Source: Pollenia angustigena (lineage: Eukaryota; Arthropoda; Insecta; Diptera; Polleniidae). From it: 64,000 bases of DNA. The notes beneath the pieces were generated by a model. That model worked only from the letters and a program-made list of their open reading frames with translations, was not told where the DNA came from and did not search any database. A program made the position numbers and the translations under genes. Shown here in pieces: positions 28,997 through 42,106 of the stretch; position 1 is the first letter of the stretch, and the number at the start of each line of letters is the position of its first letter. Where the stretch lies: NCBI GenBank assembly GCA_930367215.1, contig OV884056.1, positions 279,602,067-279,666,066 of the forward strand, in the 5' to 3' direction.

Positions 28997-29074
28997 CTAA
29001 ACCATGCAATGTCAGATTACTAATTTTTATCCGACTGTAAATTTTTTCTTAAATTTTCTAATCGGCTAGAATCC

Positions 29075-29480
29075 GACATTTCACCAGCTCATTATTGGTT
29101 TGACGTACCGACCAGTTTTAAAAAAAATTGAGCTATGTATGGTATAAATATATTTTGAAACCGCCATTTTAAATCCTAAACCTGTTTGGTTTCTGAGATA
29201 TTACGCAGTAATTTTTCTCCATATCAACTTTTTTAAAGCTTATTAAGTATGGTTTTGCTCTACAGGCCAATGTTTGTCGAATGCTGCAAATTTCTCATAC
29301 GAAAATGTACAACATAAATATCATAATAAATTTCAGAAGCAGTGGTGCAAATGCCAAAAAATCCTTTCGGGTATATTTTCAAAAAACCTCATGTAGTCTT
29401 TCATTGCCGTTTTTCTCCACTAAGACTTTTTGGCATATGTGCCAAACCAATAATGAGCTGACGATTTGAGGTATCGTTAA
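29075..29480. mobile_element. Inverted-repeat element
   Basis: cagctcattattggtttg near 29087 is inverted as caaaccaataatgagctg near 29445. Ends approximate; no coding content. Confidence 0.5.
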
Positions 29481-29984
29481 ATTCTTCTTAAAAAGTGAAA
29501 ATAAAATCGCAGATTTGTGGCGTGAAATACTAATACATACGTTAAAAAACAAATTAGCCAAACTATAGTGTAGAGCTTTAAAGTAAAATAAATTAAAAGA
29601 GGATTACAAAAATGCTTATAAGTTATCAGCCATCTTCTGTAAATCGAGTATGGCTTGTTTTGTTAGCAGCTTCGTTTTTCATTGCATTTTCCAATTTTTA
29701 CGAATTTTTAACCCCGGGTCTCCACGTACCGAAATTGATTTCTCCAATTGATTGATCCATTAAATTTGCGACATATAGACCGCAAATTGCCATGAGTGGC
29801 AATCCATTGCGCAATGATTGCTTGAGCAATGATTGCTTAGCAATCTGCTGTCAAATCAGTTGTCATTTATCTGGCATTTCATTTCTCTGTACGATTGTTT
29901 ATTTATTAAAAAAGCCATCAAGAAAAAGCCGCCAAGTTAAAAAATACTTGAACAAAATACAGAAAAAGTTTTTATATATTATAC

Positions 29985-30470
29985 TAGCTGGCCCGACAAA
30001 CGTTATTTTGCCACATAACTTATTTCTTTCAGATGTAACAGTGTCTGCCAGCCAAATTTTAAGAAAAAATTATAGTTTCCAGATGTTGCACTATTTACCT
30101 GCCCAATTTCAAGAAAATTAATTGATAAGTTAAGAAGATAGAGGTAGGGGGAGCTTTAACCCCTCTTGTTCTATTTCACGCCCTAAATAATAAAAACTAT
30201 AGGTTATAGTTCTTTCCAACTTTAACACTATTTGCTTGCGAAAATTCAAAACAATCGGTTGATTAGTTACGAAGATATAGGGAGGGGGAGCTTTTAGCCC
30301 TCCTACCCAATTTCACACCCTATTCCTTATTCTCTTTCAGATGTTACATTGTCTGCTTGCCAAATTTTAAGAAAACTGGTTGATTAGTTGAGAATATTGG
30401 GGAGTGGGAGCTTTTACCCCAATTGCCCTCTAGCGATATAAAATATACTCTACGACCTATTCTCATACCT
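29985..30470. repeat. Degenerate repeat starting ctagctggcccgacaaacgt
   Basis: The opening motif is widespread in insect interspersed repeats. A unit of about 150 bp containing agggggagctttta and agatgtta.attgtctgc recurs about three times (near 30130, 30280 and 30405). Confidence 0.5.
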
Positions 30471-30896
30471 AACGAATACACATACATATTCAAAAAAATC
30501 GATCAAGCCTTTCAGAGGAGGGCAGTTTGTTGATATTTGTGTGGGAATACAAATATGTACATGTTTCGGAATAAATGCAGTGTTCACTAATAGCTATAAC
30601 TCAAGAACCAATACACATTTGAAGACTGTTGATACATAAAAACCTTGGTATTGACGTCACCTTCCACGTGAACTTTACAGAAACAAAATCGGTTCACGCA
30701 TTTCAGAGAATATTTATTACTAACACAATGCAACTTATTTTTATATATACAGATTTTTAAATAAACGTCAAAAAAATATCAACAAAAGCAAACGACGTTT
30801 TTTTGTATATTTTTATTTATTCAGTAAAATAATACAAGTTTGAGGTTTTTTTTCTTACGCAAATAAACAAAAGGTAATACAAAACACAGCTACGAC

Positions 30897-31881
30897 ACCG
30901 ATATTCAAATAACTGGACAGTGTAAAAAATTCACCTGGACTTTGTAAAAATAACTGGCAATCGAAAAAGTTAAAAAAAAAAATTTGATATAATTTTTTTT
31001 ACCATAACATTAAAAAAACGAGGGAACATATCGTCACCTGAAATCAAAAAAGGGCTTAAGAAACAAAAACGTTCAAAATCTACTTTTTTGGGAAAAAAAA
31101 TCGTGAGCCCGAAAACACGAATTTTACTGTAGAGGATTTCTTCTAATTATCTTAATATCTATCCGAAAATCAAAAATAATTTGTGCACGATTTTAGATCT
31201 TTGTCCAATACGTGTAGAAATGGACCAGTGCATTCCACTGATAAGATTTCTAAAATTTGGCTGAAATAAAGAATTTTTACTGTTTTTAATTTTTGTAATG
31301 CTTAAGGTGTCCTAATTGAGGAACCGGTAAAACTGGTGGCCCTTCTAATATGTCTATAGATCACTAATCCTTTACTTAAACTCAAATACAAGTCCTTATT
31401 TGGCATCTGAAATTTGGTTTCAATCGGACTAACCGTTTACAAAGTCCAGAAAAATTCCCTTTTTTTGTTCTTAATCTCTTACTTTGTGTTGCTTACGATT
31501 TACAGAATTTACTAACTTTTGTTTTAGTTGTAAGCAAATATTTTTGAACATTTTTCAAACATTCATCAAAATTGTGTCTTATTAAAATTTTCAAATGACA
31601 TCCTGCCCTTTCGAAAAAGCCTTGTAAATATGTATGAAAAATACAAACGAGATCCATTTATGTATATAGATTTTGAACGTTATTTTTATCGCTTTTTGGA
31701 TATAAATTGGAATATCTTTGGGCAAGATATAAATTGTTCTTTATATTAAGTAAGTATGTAATTAATAAAAAAAAAAAAATATTTTCTATTTTAAGTGGAC
31801 AAATTGTTTTTGAGCTGGTAACTGGACAAGACCCGAAAAAACTGGACAATCCAGGCCATTCCAGGCCGTCTGGCAACCCTA
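30897..31881. mobile_element. Probable hAT-type insertion with 8-bp direct repeat GCTACGAC
   Basis: GCTACGAC occurs exactly at 30889-30896 and 31882-31889. The right end (ggcaaccct) is a common hAT terminus; a matching left end is not obvious, so the element may be rearranged. It lies within the larger composite. Confidence 0.5.
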
Positions 31882-32237
31882 GCTACGACAATTAAATATT
31901 TTAGAAATGACTTTAAACAAAAAATGTTGAATATAATATAAAGTAACCTTCGAAAAGAAATAATTCCCAGTTTCTATTAATTATTTTATTAATTTAAAAA
32001 AGAAAGTTGAACAACCACTTCAAAACACAACATAAAACATTTGTTATTAATACAGCCACAAAACTTTATACAACTACTCGCGCTGAAAATTGCAAATTTA
32101 TGGCAAACCAATTTCAAGTGTTCTCTAGCAATATAATCAACAATTATTGCTCCATTGTTCTGTCATTGTTCTGCCGACGTTTTTGCTTGTACTTAGCAAT
32201 AAAAATTGCTACGTGGAGACCCAGCGTTTAAAAAAAA

Positions 32238-34107
32238 ATTCCGCAATTTCCGCAATAAAATTTCCTTTAAGAAAGGTGAAACGTTTTTTAATATGCGCAG
32301 TCGTTTTTGAAACATAATTTTTTTTTTTTTTTCTTGGAAAAATATAATTTTTTATCAAATTTCGAAATTTTTGTTTTTTAAAAATTCATAAAAAAATGCA
32401 GCTAGGCTTCTAATTTTTTCCAGACGTATAAAACATTCCCTAACATTTACTCAAAACATACTTGCCCTTTATATTCACTCCTTAAGGGGGCTCCCATAAA
32501 AATATGGCGGTTTTATAAAATTCTTAAATTTGGCCCCTGCTGCGCGTGGAATGCCCCTAGATGGGTCAAATGTATGACCAAACCCACTTTATTTTTCATC
32601 TCAATCATTTATTTCTAACACACCCACCCGCTATCTCCATTCCTTAATGGGGCTCCCATACAAAATGTTCAATGCAGACTAGAAATATATTGAAGAAACA
32701 GTCCCATAAATGCCCAGGAGTCGCCCCTAGTGGGATAAAATGTATGACCTCAATTATTTTTTTGTCCTTAATATTTTCTGAAGACATACTTGCCTTATCT
32801 CCACTTCTTAGCCGGGCTCCCATACAAATATTGCGTTTTTTGAAGTTCTTAAATTAATTAAAATGTTTCGACTTTTGCGAATAAAATCAGAAGTTGCTAA
32901 CAGATATTAATCATTTATGGCTTGTTTTATTTGCTATTTCGTTTTTTATACATCTAGAATTAGAAGCCTTCCTGCATTTTCCAATTTTTTATGAATTTCG
33001 AAATTTTGATAAAAAAAATTATATTTTTTCTTTCCAAAAAAAACAAATAATGTTTTTACACAGAAAAAATTATTGCCGAATTATTTTCAAACAAACGCTT
33101 GTTTGAACATTTTTTTAATTTCTACAAATTTTTTTACTGATTCAATTAAAATTTTTGTTTGATTTTTATTTAACCAACAAAAATGTTGACAACCATTCAA
33201 AAATATAATACACGGGTTATTGGTTTCAAGTTTTCATAATTTTGTATGAAATATTTAACGCTTTTTAATGTTGTCGTCTTTTTGCATTTTTTATTTGATC
33301 GTAAGCAACACTTCCTAATGTGAAATATAAGAACTACAACAAAAAACACATACAGTCTATTTTTGGACACTTTTAAAAAGTACAACAGTAAGAAAGATGA
33401 AGAGGTTTGAAATAAAAAAAAAAAAAAAAACAGGTAAAAAAACTCTTTTTAAACAACAGAAACAACAACAACATTATAAGAAACAAAATTAATTTTTGGT
33501 TGGTTTCAAAGTTGGTTAAAAAAAAAACAAAATCCCGTATTCAATTTTTTCAAACTGTTTGCTTAAATACATACATCAAATACAAAAATATAATGATGAC
33601 GAAAAACATATCGAGTCGGTCTTTCGCCGTTTTTGGGTTACATATCTTCTTCATTAGCAAAGGAAAGGATACAGCAAGGTGTATAAAAAAAGACTTCGTT
33701 CAAAAATTATTCCAACAAAAAAATGTGTCTCAAAGCCAGCCGGCCGCTCTGCTCTCTCTGCCATCATCTTCTAATACAGTGCCTGCTTGTGTGCGCATCA
33801 TTGCTTGTGCAAAAACATTTTTCTTTTTTGATTTTGAAATTTTGTATATGAATTTCAGTAAACTTTTTGTTTGATTCAGTTAAATTATTTGTTTGAAAAA
33901 ATCAGTGTTTTTTTTCAATAAACAAAATGCAAATAAATTGTTTGAATATGCGAATTTGTTTATAGGACCGATTTCAGACAAAAAATTGTTTGATTCTACA
34001 AATTTTTTGTTTGAATTGGAAAAATAATTTTTTCTGTGTAAAACGACTGCGCATATAAGAAAAAAGTTTTACCTTTCTTAAAGGAAATTTTATTGCGGAA
34101 TTTTTTT
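32238..34107. mobile_element. Long foldback element, about 1.87 kb, arms about 60 bp
   Basis: Left tgcaata-rich arm containing aaatttcctttaagaaaggt and atgcgcagtcgtttt is inverted at 34040-34107 (aaaacgactgcgcat and acctttcttaaaggaaattt). Another inverted-repeat element is nested inside. Confidence 0.7.
33058..34040. mobile_element. Nested element with acacagaaaaaattatt ends
   Basis: Left acacagaaaaaattatt and right aataattttttctgtgt are exact 17-bp inverted repeats. Similar ends occur at 61585 and 63844. Interior non-coding, with several tttgtttgaa motifs. A 124-codon ORF at 33500-33874 has no recognisable similarity. Confidence 0.65.
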
Positions 34108-34119
34108 TTAGTTTTTTCA

Positions 34120-35775
34120 ATAAGCTAAAGCTTTTTTGAGTTACGCGAACATATGTTGTGCAACCCTCTCCATTTTCGAAATAACGGTATATCTCGAAAA
34201 CCAGAGCTAACCTAAAAAACGGCCAGTACCACTGGATTCAGCATACCCAAACTAGGTTAAAACGGCAAGTGCCGGCTTGTCTAAAAAAAGTGTCAATTTC
34301 TATCACAGTGTAATTAATAAATATTTTATTTGATAAGGGCGAGTGTTGTATATGAGATGAACACACCAATTGGTAACGTGAGTTGCGTTTTGGGTTTCTA
34401 GATTTTTTGTTTTGGTCACAGAATTTTTTTAGAGCATAGTACTGACGTGTTTAGCTCTCAAAAATTAAGTTAAGATATTTCAAATATAAAACAATGTTGT
34501 AATAATTTGGTTCCGGGTCACCGAATTATTTTAGAGTACAGTTCTGATGACGTGTTTAGGTCCCAAAAATGTAGTTGAGATTTTTTTGGAAATAATACAA
34601 TGTGGTAGCTAATAATTACTTGGTTTTTTTATTAATTATAATACGAAAAGCAATAATTTTGTAATTAAAATGTATTACATATATGATTTATGTTTTATAT
34701 ACAGCTACTCACACTTCAGTGGTACACCTCATAAAAATACTAAGTTTACATTCTTTATGTTAATTATTTTATGTATGTAGGTACGAATTAAATTGGAATA
34801 ATTTTATTCATATAATTCATATAAAATGAAGTATGTATGTTAAATGAAAGTTTTTAAATACAAATAACAACCAATTTCACCAACTTCAGTTAATCCTAAC
34901 TATTACTTTAACTTCCAGTTAACAGTCTGTCGTGACAGTTATAACTATTAACTCCTAATATATTTATAATCTTATCCTTATTTTTCCATGTAACTTCTTG
35001 TCAATATTCTTTCGATAGAGTTTTAGTTGTATTGTGTGATCATTAATTTTTTATGTTTTCAATAATAATTCAAATTGTTCCTAAAGATGTTGGTTTTTGG
35101 TACTAGCAAAGTTTTTACTGACACCACAAGGAGTTTGACAAATATCCAACTTGACTACCAAATTTTGAAAATTTTTAATATCTCTACAAACATGCTTCAA
35201 ATCTTTGTCCAAACATCAAAGACCCCAATTAACAACACAAAGAAGTAAATTATTTTGATATTTAAAACGAGATTATCGATTCGTTATTGTTCAATGTCGC
35301 CAATTCTTTGTGATCAAAATTGGTTTAAATACAAAAGAAAAACTTAAAAATAATTAAAAATAAGCCAAAAAGTAAAAAATATTTTTTTACAATAAACAAA
35401 AATTTTTGAAAACCAAAATATGTAATTCAAACCATCGTTATACAAGATTTTTTATCATAATATTCGTTTGTATATATGAATTTAGAAAAATTCTACATTA
35501 CATATGTAATTATCATAACAGCATTTATCATATATTAACAAGATGAAAAATGGCTAAATCTAGCAGCTTAACGAATAAATTGGCAACACTGACAACAAGT
35601 TAACCCTCTAATGGCTAAGAGTGTCTCAGACATGCTTAAATAGCTTAGAAAGCTCTTAAAAGCTCATAAAGCATTGTAAACAATCTCGAACACAAAACTT
35701 TTGTTCAAAATACAAACTTCACTTATGCTGCTCAAATAATAAAAATTGCTTCTTTATGTTAAATTAAATAAAAAA
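34120..35775. other. Gene-free stretch with a diverged direct repeat
   Basis: Two imperfect copies of about 105 bp lie at roughly 34409-34510 and 34511-34615 (each with gtcac.gaatt, ttagag.a.agt, ctga.gacgtgttta). The remainder is AT-rich and unassigned. Confidence 0.45.
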
Positions 35776-35778
35776 GTA

Positions 35779-35916
35779 CAGCCAGGCCCACGATGTCACA
35801 CGTTAACGTTCGCATAGAAAATTACATTTAAAACAAAAAGAAATTTTAGAAATTGTTTTTGTTTTAAATGTAATTTTCTATGCGAACGTTTACGTGTGAC
35901 ATCGTGGGCCTGACTG
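35779..35916. mobile_element. 138-bp hairpin MITE, copy 1
   Basis: cacgttaacgttcgcataga and its near-complement tctatgcgaacgtttacgtg belong to arms that cover almost the whole element (cag..aggcccacgatgtcac at the ends). GTA flanks both sides (35776-35778 and 35917-35919). The same 138-bp element recurs at 60232-60369. Confidence 0.9.
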
Positions 35917-35939
35917 GTAATTTAAAGGAACGAAAAGTT

Positions 35940-36552
35940 CATTTAATTTTTACTGTCAAAAATTCAACCACGAATTCCGTTAAAACAAATGAATATTCAG
36001 TTATTTTATAGAAATTAACTGTCAAACAATTAACTACATATTCCGTAAAAACAAATTAACATTCAGTTATTTTATATAATTTAACCAAAAATAAAGTTTT
36101 ACTTATCTATAAAAAATGAATTGCTTGTTTTGTATAAGCAATTCCCATTTTCTATTTGTTTAAATAATTTAGTTAAATACATCAAATTTTTAAAGTAAAA
36201 TAATTGCGAAGCCATATCGGTCATGCTGCTGGTGTCTTATAATTGAGAGTTCTTCTGTAAACAACGTGGTCAGTACAACAAAAGTAAAACAAACGTGTGT
36301 AACAGGGTAAGTAAATAATAATATTCTCTCTATCTCGCTTATAAGAAAAACAAGCGGACAGGTGTCTGTCAGGTATTTTTTTGGGAATAAACGAAAATTA
36401 CTGAATTTAATAAAATAACTGAATATTTAATTGTTTTTACTGAATATGGGGTTAATTTTATGACAGTACAATTTTATAAAATAACTGAATATTTTATTGT
36501 TTTTACTGAATATGGTGTTGAGTTTTTGACAGTAAAAATTAAATGAACTTTT
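35940..36552. mobile_element. Foldback element
   Basis: aaagttcatttaatttttac (35940) is inverted as gtaaaaattaaatgaacttt (about 36530). Internal tattcagttattttat motifs repeat in both orientations. It begins about 20 bp after the preceding hairpin MITE. Confidence 0.7.
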
Positions 36553-36791
36553 TGTTAAAACTAAATGAAAAATAAGTAGACAGGTTTTTAACTGAATTTT
36601 CATTTATGTTATATTACAATTTCAGTTAATTTTACGAACAGAATATTGTGAGTGTAGATGCCCAAGGGTGCCTCAAGCTACTGCTGGATGTTCTCCCACC
36701 TGGAACGTTAATGGCTCATTGTACGGGCTTACAAATATTTTTGGCCCAAAAATACCGTAAAAAAGCAATTCTCATAATAAATTAAATTTCA

Positions 36792-37677
36792 AGGGCCGAT
36801 GTTGATTTTGAATAAAACACAAACTATTTAGGAAATTATTGTAATTTTATTTTATTATGATATATTGGTATTACTCAATTATGTATGGAACAAAATATCG
36901 GCCAAATGGGCGCCGCGACCACGGCGGCACACCTCCATCCGATGGTCCAAATTTTCGATGACCCTGAGGCATAATGGAGGTTCTATGCCGTTAATGTGCC
37001 GAATTATCTCATCCTTTAGCTCTTGAATTGTTGCTGGCTTATCGACGTACACCTTTCAAATAACCCCAAAGAAAAAAGTCCAACGGTGTAAAATCACATG
37101 ATCTTGGCGGCCAACTGACATCGCCATTACGTGAGATAACACGGCCATTGAATTTGTTGCGCAAAAGAGCCATTGTTTCGTTAGCTGTGTGGCAAGTGAC
37201 ACCGTCCTGCTGAAACCACATATCGTCCACATCCATATCTTCCAATTCGGGCCATAAAAAGTTCGTTATCATCTCACGATAGCGAACACCATTCACAGTA
37301 ACTGCCTGACCGGCCTCATTTTGGAAAAAATACGGCCCGATGATGCCGCCAGCCCATAAACCGCGCCAAACAGTCACTCTTTATGGGTGCATTGGTTTTT
37401 CGACAATCACTCTTGGATTCTCATTCGCCCAAATGCGGCAATTTTGCTTATTGACGAATCCACTTGAAAATGTGCCTTATCACTGAATCACGAAGTGCAC
37501 GATATGCATTTTGATTTGAACGCCCATTTTCATAATAAGTCTGGATAACTTTAACACGTTGTTGGATTGTGTATCTCTCCATGGTTTAAATTAAGTAAGT
37601 CTGAAATAGAGAAATGTCAAATAAAATTCGGAAAAAAACTTGGCGTTTAGGTGTGGTTCACATTCAACATCGGCCCT
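36792..37677. mobile_element. Tc1/mariner-type element, 0.9 kb, internally deleted
   Basis: Left agggccgatgttga and right tcaacatcggccct are inverted ends. It carries a disabled transposase on the - strand. No matching TA duplication is evident at the ends. Confidence 0.8.
36879..37582 (-). pseudogene. Tc1/mariner (IS630) superfamily transposase, disabled
   Basis: The start MERYTIQQRVKVIQTYYENG is intact, then a deletion removes most of the DNA-binding domain and the first catalytic region, followed by stops and frameshifts. The middle reads MTVWRGLWAGGIIGPYFF, WFQQDGVTCHTA (second catalytic Asp kept) and WPPRSCDFTPLDFFLWGYLK (third Asp kept). After a frameshift at GYLK the tail continues KVYVDKPATIQELKDEI to a stop at 36879-36881. 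Confidence 0.9.
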
Positions 37678-38149
37678 TACAATTTCACCACCCCATTTAT
37701 TCCCATTTATTCTGAAACTTGGCATTACAGGTTTAAAGTTCTATATTCGGCTGTGCCTTATCTTTGGTAACCTCCACCAAGAGTTCAAATAGTTTAAAAA
37801 AACTTTCTACAGGATCTATGATAAATAAATTTAAGTTGTATTCATTTATATGGGACCTACGTTAAACAATAGGACGATTATTACAAAGTTTCATGATTTT
37901 AGTCACGTAAAACTTAATTAGACTTATTAATATCAATGAAAAATCATGATGTTTTGTACTGAAGGGATTTTGACAAGTCACTAGAGTGATTTTTTGTATT
38001 AGAGTTCTTTAACTGAATTGAACCTTTAACTTTTTAAACGTTTTAAGAGTTTTAAAGCCCTATAGGAAGGCAACTTTTTATGAGAACTGTGTTGAATTAT
38101 GTCCCGATTATCACAATAATGCGTGCTGTATTTCTAGCCATAAAGCTTA

Positions 38150-38291
38150 TTTTTTTAATTCTCTAAGCTAATCCCGCAAACCTCTATGCTTGTCTGCAGG
38201 AAAGAATCCAGAGCCTCTGGCGGAAATCGAACACGCAAACCCGACGCTGATAGACTAGGTCACTACCAGCTAGCCTACCGGGACACTCACC
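38150..38291 (-). mobile_element. tRNA-derived SINE (copy 3)
   Basis: On the - strand: head with cggtaggctagctggtagtg, box B gtgttcgatttccgccagag (degenerate), then the ctgcagacaagcatagagg body. It retains the family order but has a short A tail. Confidence 0.75.
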
Positions 38292-38299
38292 GATCTTCA

Positions 38300-38580
38300 T
38301 GAAATTTGACAGTCTCCGTTTGGGTTTATAACTCTTATCCTACTGCACCGATTTTGCTGGATTAAAATCACAAACTGCCGATGAATAATTTTTTTTAAGT
38401 TGCTCGCAAGTGATCGTGTTTGCAATAGCCAGATAGATATGCATGGCTAAATCGACTTATAATTATCCAACAACCCAGATTATTAAATTAATGGGGTCTT
38501 AATGAATATGAAAGAAGCTTCACACGGTATAACCAACTAATTATACTCTCTTTCACCACTAGTGGTGGAGGGTATAAAAA
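38300..38580. repeat. Interspersed repeat (inverted relative to 12873-13310)
   Basis: cctactgcaccgattttgct, then a gcatggctaaatcgactta segment, then cacacggtataaccaac, are reverse-complement parallels of the cadherin-intron unit. Confidence 0.6.
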
Positions 38581-39612
38581 ACAGATATGCAACTAGTCTG
38601 AAGTAAATAACCACTAGTATATTTATAACCCCATACTAGTTACATTGTCTGCAGAGTTTTTGGCTTTTAGCGATAGCAGAGACAAACTTAATAGGGTGAT
38701 CGATTATTCGAAATTTCCCTGACTTCTGTTTTCGAAAAGGTCGAAATGCGAAAATTATTATACAAAAGTTTTAATATTAATTTGCCTTATTAAGCAAAAG
38801 AGTTACCAGTTCATATAAATACTATAAATTAATATAAAAATTAAATTTGAAGCATAAAAATGTACTTGATATATGTATAATATATACGTATGTACATTAG
38901 GGTGACCGTTAAAATCAAAAGTTGGATCTCTTTAAAATATTGTCATATATCATATTCTTGTAAAATGTTGTTTTTAAGAGATAGTCATACGAAAACAAAT
39001 TACATTTGAATAAATGGCTTGAAGGCAAACTTTGAAGGGCGGACGCCCCCCCTAAAACACAACTTATCACTACGAAATGTTTTTATATTTTTTTTACACA
39101 AAACTGAACCGACTTGGGGGGGAGAATATAAGAAATCAAAAAAAAAAAAAAAATAACGGCCACCCTAATATGCATATATATTTGTGTTCCTGAAAAAAAC
39201 TTTGCCTTCAGAGTCTAGCTCATGCTTATAAGCCCATAAAATCTATATATAATGCGATCTGCTTATAACATTGTTAATATAAGCAAAGCATTTTATTATC
39301 TGTCAAGCCCTGTTTTGCAATTTGTCGACATAAATGAAATCATTGAAATTACTTTCATGACATTTTATATTTCGCCTTGATTGCATGTTTCAGTAAATGT
39401 TGTGGCCAGAAAATTAATTAACAAAAAAAGGTTCTTGAAATTGTATTGGCAAAAATACAAATCAGAAAGTATTCGACTGAGCTGTTTTTTTTTTTTTAAT
39501 AAAATAAACAGGACTATTCGACATTAAAAAGTCAGCATTTTGAAAAACCGACAACCGTATATACTTATATCGTCAGCAACCGGCTTAAAAATAGAATCGT
39601 TCACCCAAATAT

Positions 39613-40542
39613 AGGGTGATTTTTTAGCTATTATCTTTTTTGGCAACACTGGTTTAAACAGCTGACGCACGTTTCGTGTTTTTTTTTTCACTGTCAAACA
39701 TCTTCAGTTTGGTCTATAATTTAACCATGGATCGTCTTACAAACGAACAACGCTTGCAAATTATTGAATTTTATGATCAAAATGCGTGCTCTGTTAAGAA
39801 AGTTTATCCACTTTTTTATCGAAAAATTGTGTTCAGCGAAGAAGCTCATTTTTGGCTCAATGGGTACGTTAATAAGCAGAATTGTCGATTTTGGAGTGAA
39901 GATCAGCCAGAAGCATTGCAAGAGCTCCCAATGCATCCAGAAAAAGTCACAGTTTGGTGCGGTTTATGGGCTAGTGGCATCATTGGACCATACTTCTTCA
40001 AAGATTATGCGAATCGTAACGTAACTGTGAATGGTGAGCACTACCGTGAGATGTAATCCAACTTTTTTTTGCCCAAAATGCAAGAAATGGACTTGCATGA
40101 CATTTGGTTTCAACAAAACGGTCCCACATGCCACACAGCACGCTTAACAATGTACTTATTGAGAGGCGAGTTCGGTGAACATTTTATTTCACGTTCGGGA
40201 CCGGTCAATTGGCCGCCTAGATCGTGCGATTTAACGCTTTTAGACTATTCTTTGTGGCGCTATGATAAAGCTCATGTCTATAACACATGCCCGCTTCAAT
40301 TGACGCATTGGAAGACAACATTGAAACATTTATTCATGAGATACCGGCCGAAATGTTGGAAAGAGTATGCCAAAATTGGACTAAGCGGATGGACCATTTG
40401 GACGGTCAGCATTTGCATGAAATAATCTTCAAACATTTAATTATATAGACCGTACTATCGATTCAAATAAAGATTTCATGCATTTTTCTGAATTTTATGT
40501 GTTTTTTTTTAACTTTCTTATAGCTTTTAAAAAATCACCCAT
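39613..40542. mobile_element. Second Tc1/mariner-type element, about 0.93 kb
   Basis: Left gggtgattttttagct and right end aaaaaatcaccca are inverted ends (12 bp perfect core gggtgatttttt). It encloses a disabled transposase on the + strand. Confidence 0.8.
39727..40425 (+). pseudogene. Tc1/mariner transposase, disabled (second family)
   Basis: Starts MDRLTNEQRLQIIEFYDQNA, then jumps by an internal deletion to IVFSEEAHFWLNGYVNKQNC and KVTVWCGLWASGIIGPYFF. A stop at 40054-40056 interrupts it. The second half reads WFQQNGPTCHTA, so the second catalytic Asp is Asn, and WPPRSCDLTLLDYSLWRYDK. Two independent reasons for inactivity. The C-terminal part is frameshifted. Confidence 0.9.
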
Positions 40543-40566
40543 TTCTTAAACAGATCTTGGTCTTAA

Positions 40567-41862
40567 GCACCCCATACATGTTTCAATTCAATTGCCAATT
40601 AAGTCTTTCAATTGAACTGACTCTTGGCCACGCAGTTCATAAACTGAATTGAAAACGTTCAAATTCATATTTTTTTACAATTTAACACTTAAAAATTAAA
40701 ACCTTCTATTGCAATAACTACAAAAGAAAAATAACTGCATTATTGGTAATTGCAGAATGCATTGATGATGAAAAGAAGCAACGAAGAATTTGGTCAAAAG
40801 AATGGTTGAAGAACTGAAAACAACAGAGCCGGTCATTTTTATATTTTTTATTTAAAATTCAATAAGAAACACCTTAATTTTTATTTGCAAAAGGAAACTA
40901 CAAACAGAAATTTTGACATTAAATTTGATTTTATTTTAGCTGATACGGCCTAAAGTTCTTTATGTAATTAAATCTTCATTTAATCCATCTTTTTCCAACG
41001 TTTGGTGAATGCTTTGTTCACTTTATAACAGCTGATCGAACACACACAGCACAGTCGAGTTGAAAGACTTAAGGCGCCCGAACACGACCTGTATTTGTCA
41101 TCTGACATGTCAAATTTTCAAGTCACATGTAATTGTTCATGTCTGTCAAAATTGCTGTTTTACATAAGGTTTATAATATTCGGACACAAACGTACATGTA
41201 ATTTGCTTCTGACATTGTCTCTGTTTTTTTCGCATTGTTATTGCAGAAACCAAAGTAGTTCTCGGTTTCAAAATAGCTTGCTGCCGCCACGAAAATATTT
41301 ATTTGCGCCGTAAAATAATTTAGCCATCTTAACATTTTTTCTTTTATTTTAAAGATACCAATTTAGAATTTTATAATTAAACGGTTTTTATGTATATATT
41401 TACATAAATTCTATTCAATGGTGAGATGAGCATACATATCTTATTTTTGTAAAATATTAACTTCAGCCGGCTAATGATTCCGTAAATAGTTGACGCCGCT
41501 GCCAGTTTCTTCCCGGCATAGATTTCTGATGTCAGATGGTTTGTCAGAAGAAAATAGAGCACGCTCTAATTGAAATTTTGTCAGATGACTTTGCGTCTGA
41601 CTTTTACAGAAGCAAAGTTAAAAAGGTAACACACGACATGTATGTATGTGTTTTGCAGTGGGAAATTTGACATGTCAGATGACAAAAACATGTCGTCTAT
41701 ATGCTCCTTTACTAGCCAACTGGAAAAAATCAAAATCTTTTGGTTTTTCTTCCACCAACTCGAAAACTATCAAACTAATCAATTGACAGAGCCATACACG
41801 CCTTGATTTGGACTACAACCCACTCAGTTGCCAATTGGATTGAAATGTGCATGGGGTACATT
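40567..41862. mobile_element. Inverted-repeat element with another element inside
   Basis: Left ccccatacatgtttcaattc... and right ...ttggattgaaatgtgcatgg are imperfect inverted ends, with attgccaatt in both arms. The 41071-41704 element lies within it. Confidence 0.6.
41071..41704. mobile_element. Nested element with about 45-bp inverted ends
   Basis: tttgtcatctgacatgtcaa near 41094 is exactly inverted as ttgacatgtcagatgacaaa near 41668; outer portions are imperfect. Non-coding. Confidence 0.7.
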
Positions 41863-42106
41863 ATAAATACTCACCCCATTCTCTTTTGCTTAGAAGAGTA
41901 GTTTTCAAATTGTATTACAAAGCTGTTTTTTTAACAATCAATGTCTATTAAGTTTTATGATATAGATAAAGGCCAGTTTACACGGTAATACAATGTATTA
42001 CGACTTTGTAGAATCAAAATATTATGAAATTCTCTCCGTGTTTAAAAGAAAAAAATAAAAATCTTTTGTAAGTATAATTCATGTTTACACGGATGGTCCC
42101 TGCAAA

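Larger units (their letters stand above)
29712..32227. mobile_element. Composite element with GGGTCTCCACGTA inverted ends in a TTAA context
   Basis: Left gggtctccacgta and right tacgtggagaccc are exact inverted repeats, with TTAA directly outside both ends (29708-29711 and 32228-32231), as for piggyBac-type insertions. Subterminal agcaat motifs are numerous on both sides. No transposase is seen, and the middle is occupied by other repeats. The class is an inference from the TTAA. Confidence 0.6.
37680..39610. other. Gene-free stretch with repeats
   Basis: Contains a fragment of hairpin-ended repeat (attcggctgtgcc near 37744), a SINE, and a copy of the long degenerate repeat at 38300-38580 that ends ggtggagggtataaaaa. 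The rest is unassigned. Confidence 0.5.

Noticed and set aside
29792..30121. 109-codon ORF
   Set aside because: It spans the junction of a MITE-like arm and an interspersed repeat, so it is a chance frame.
33500..33874. 124-codon ORF
   Set aside because: It lies wholly inside a non-autonomous inverted-repeat element, with biased composition and no recognisable domain.
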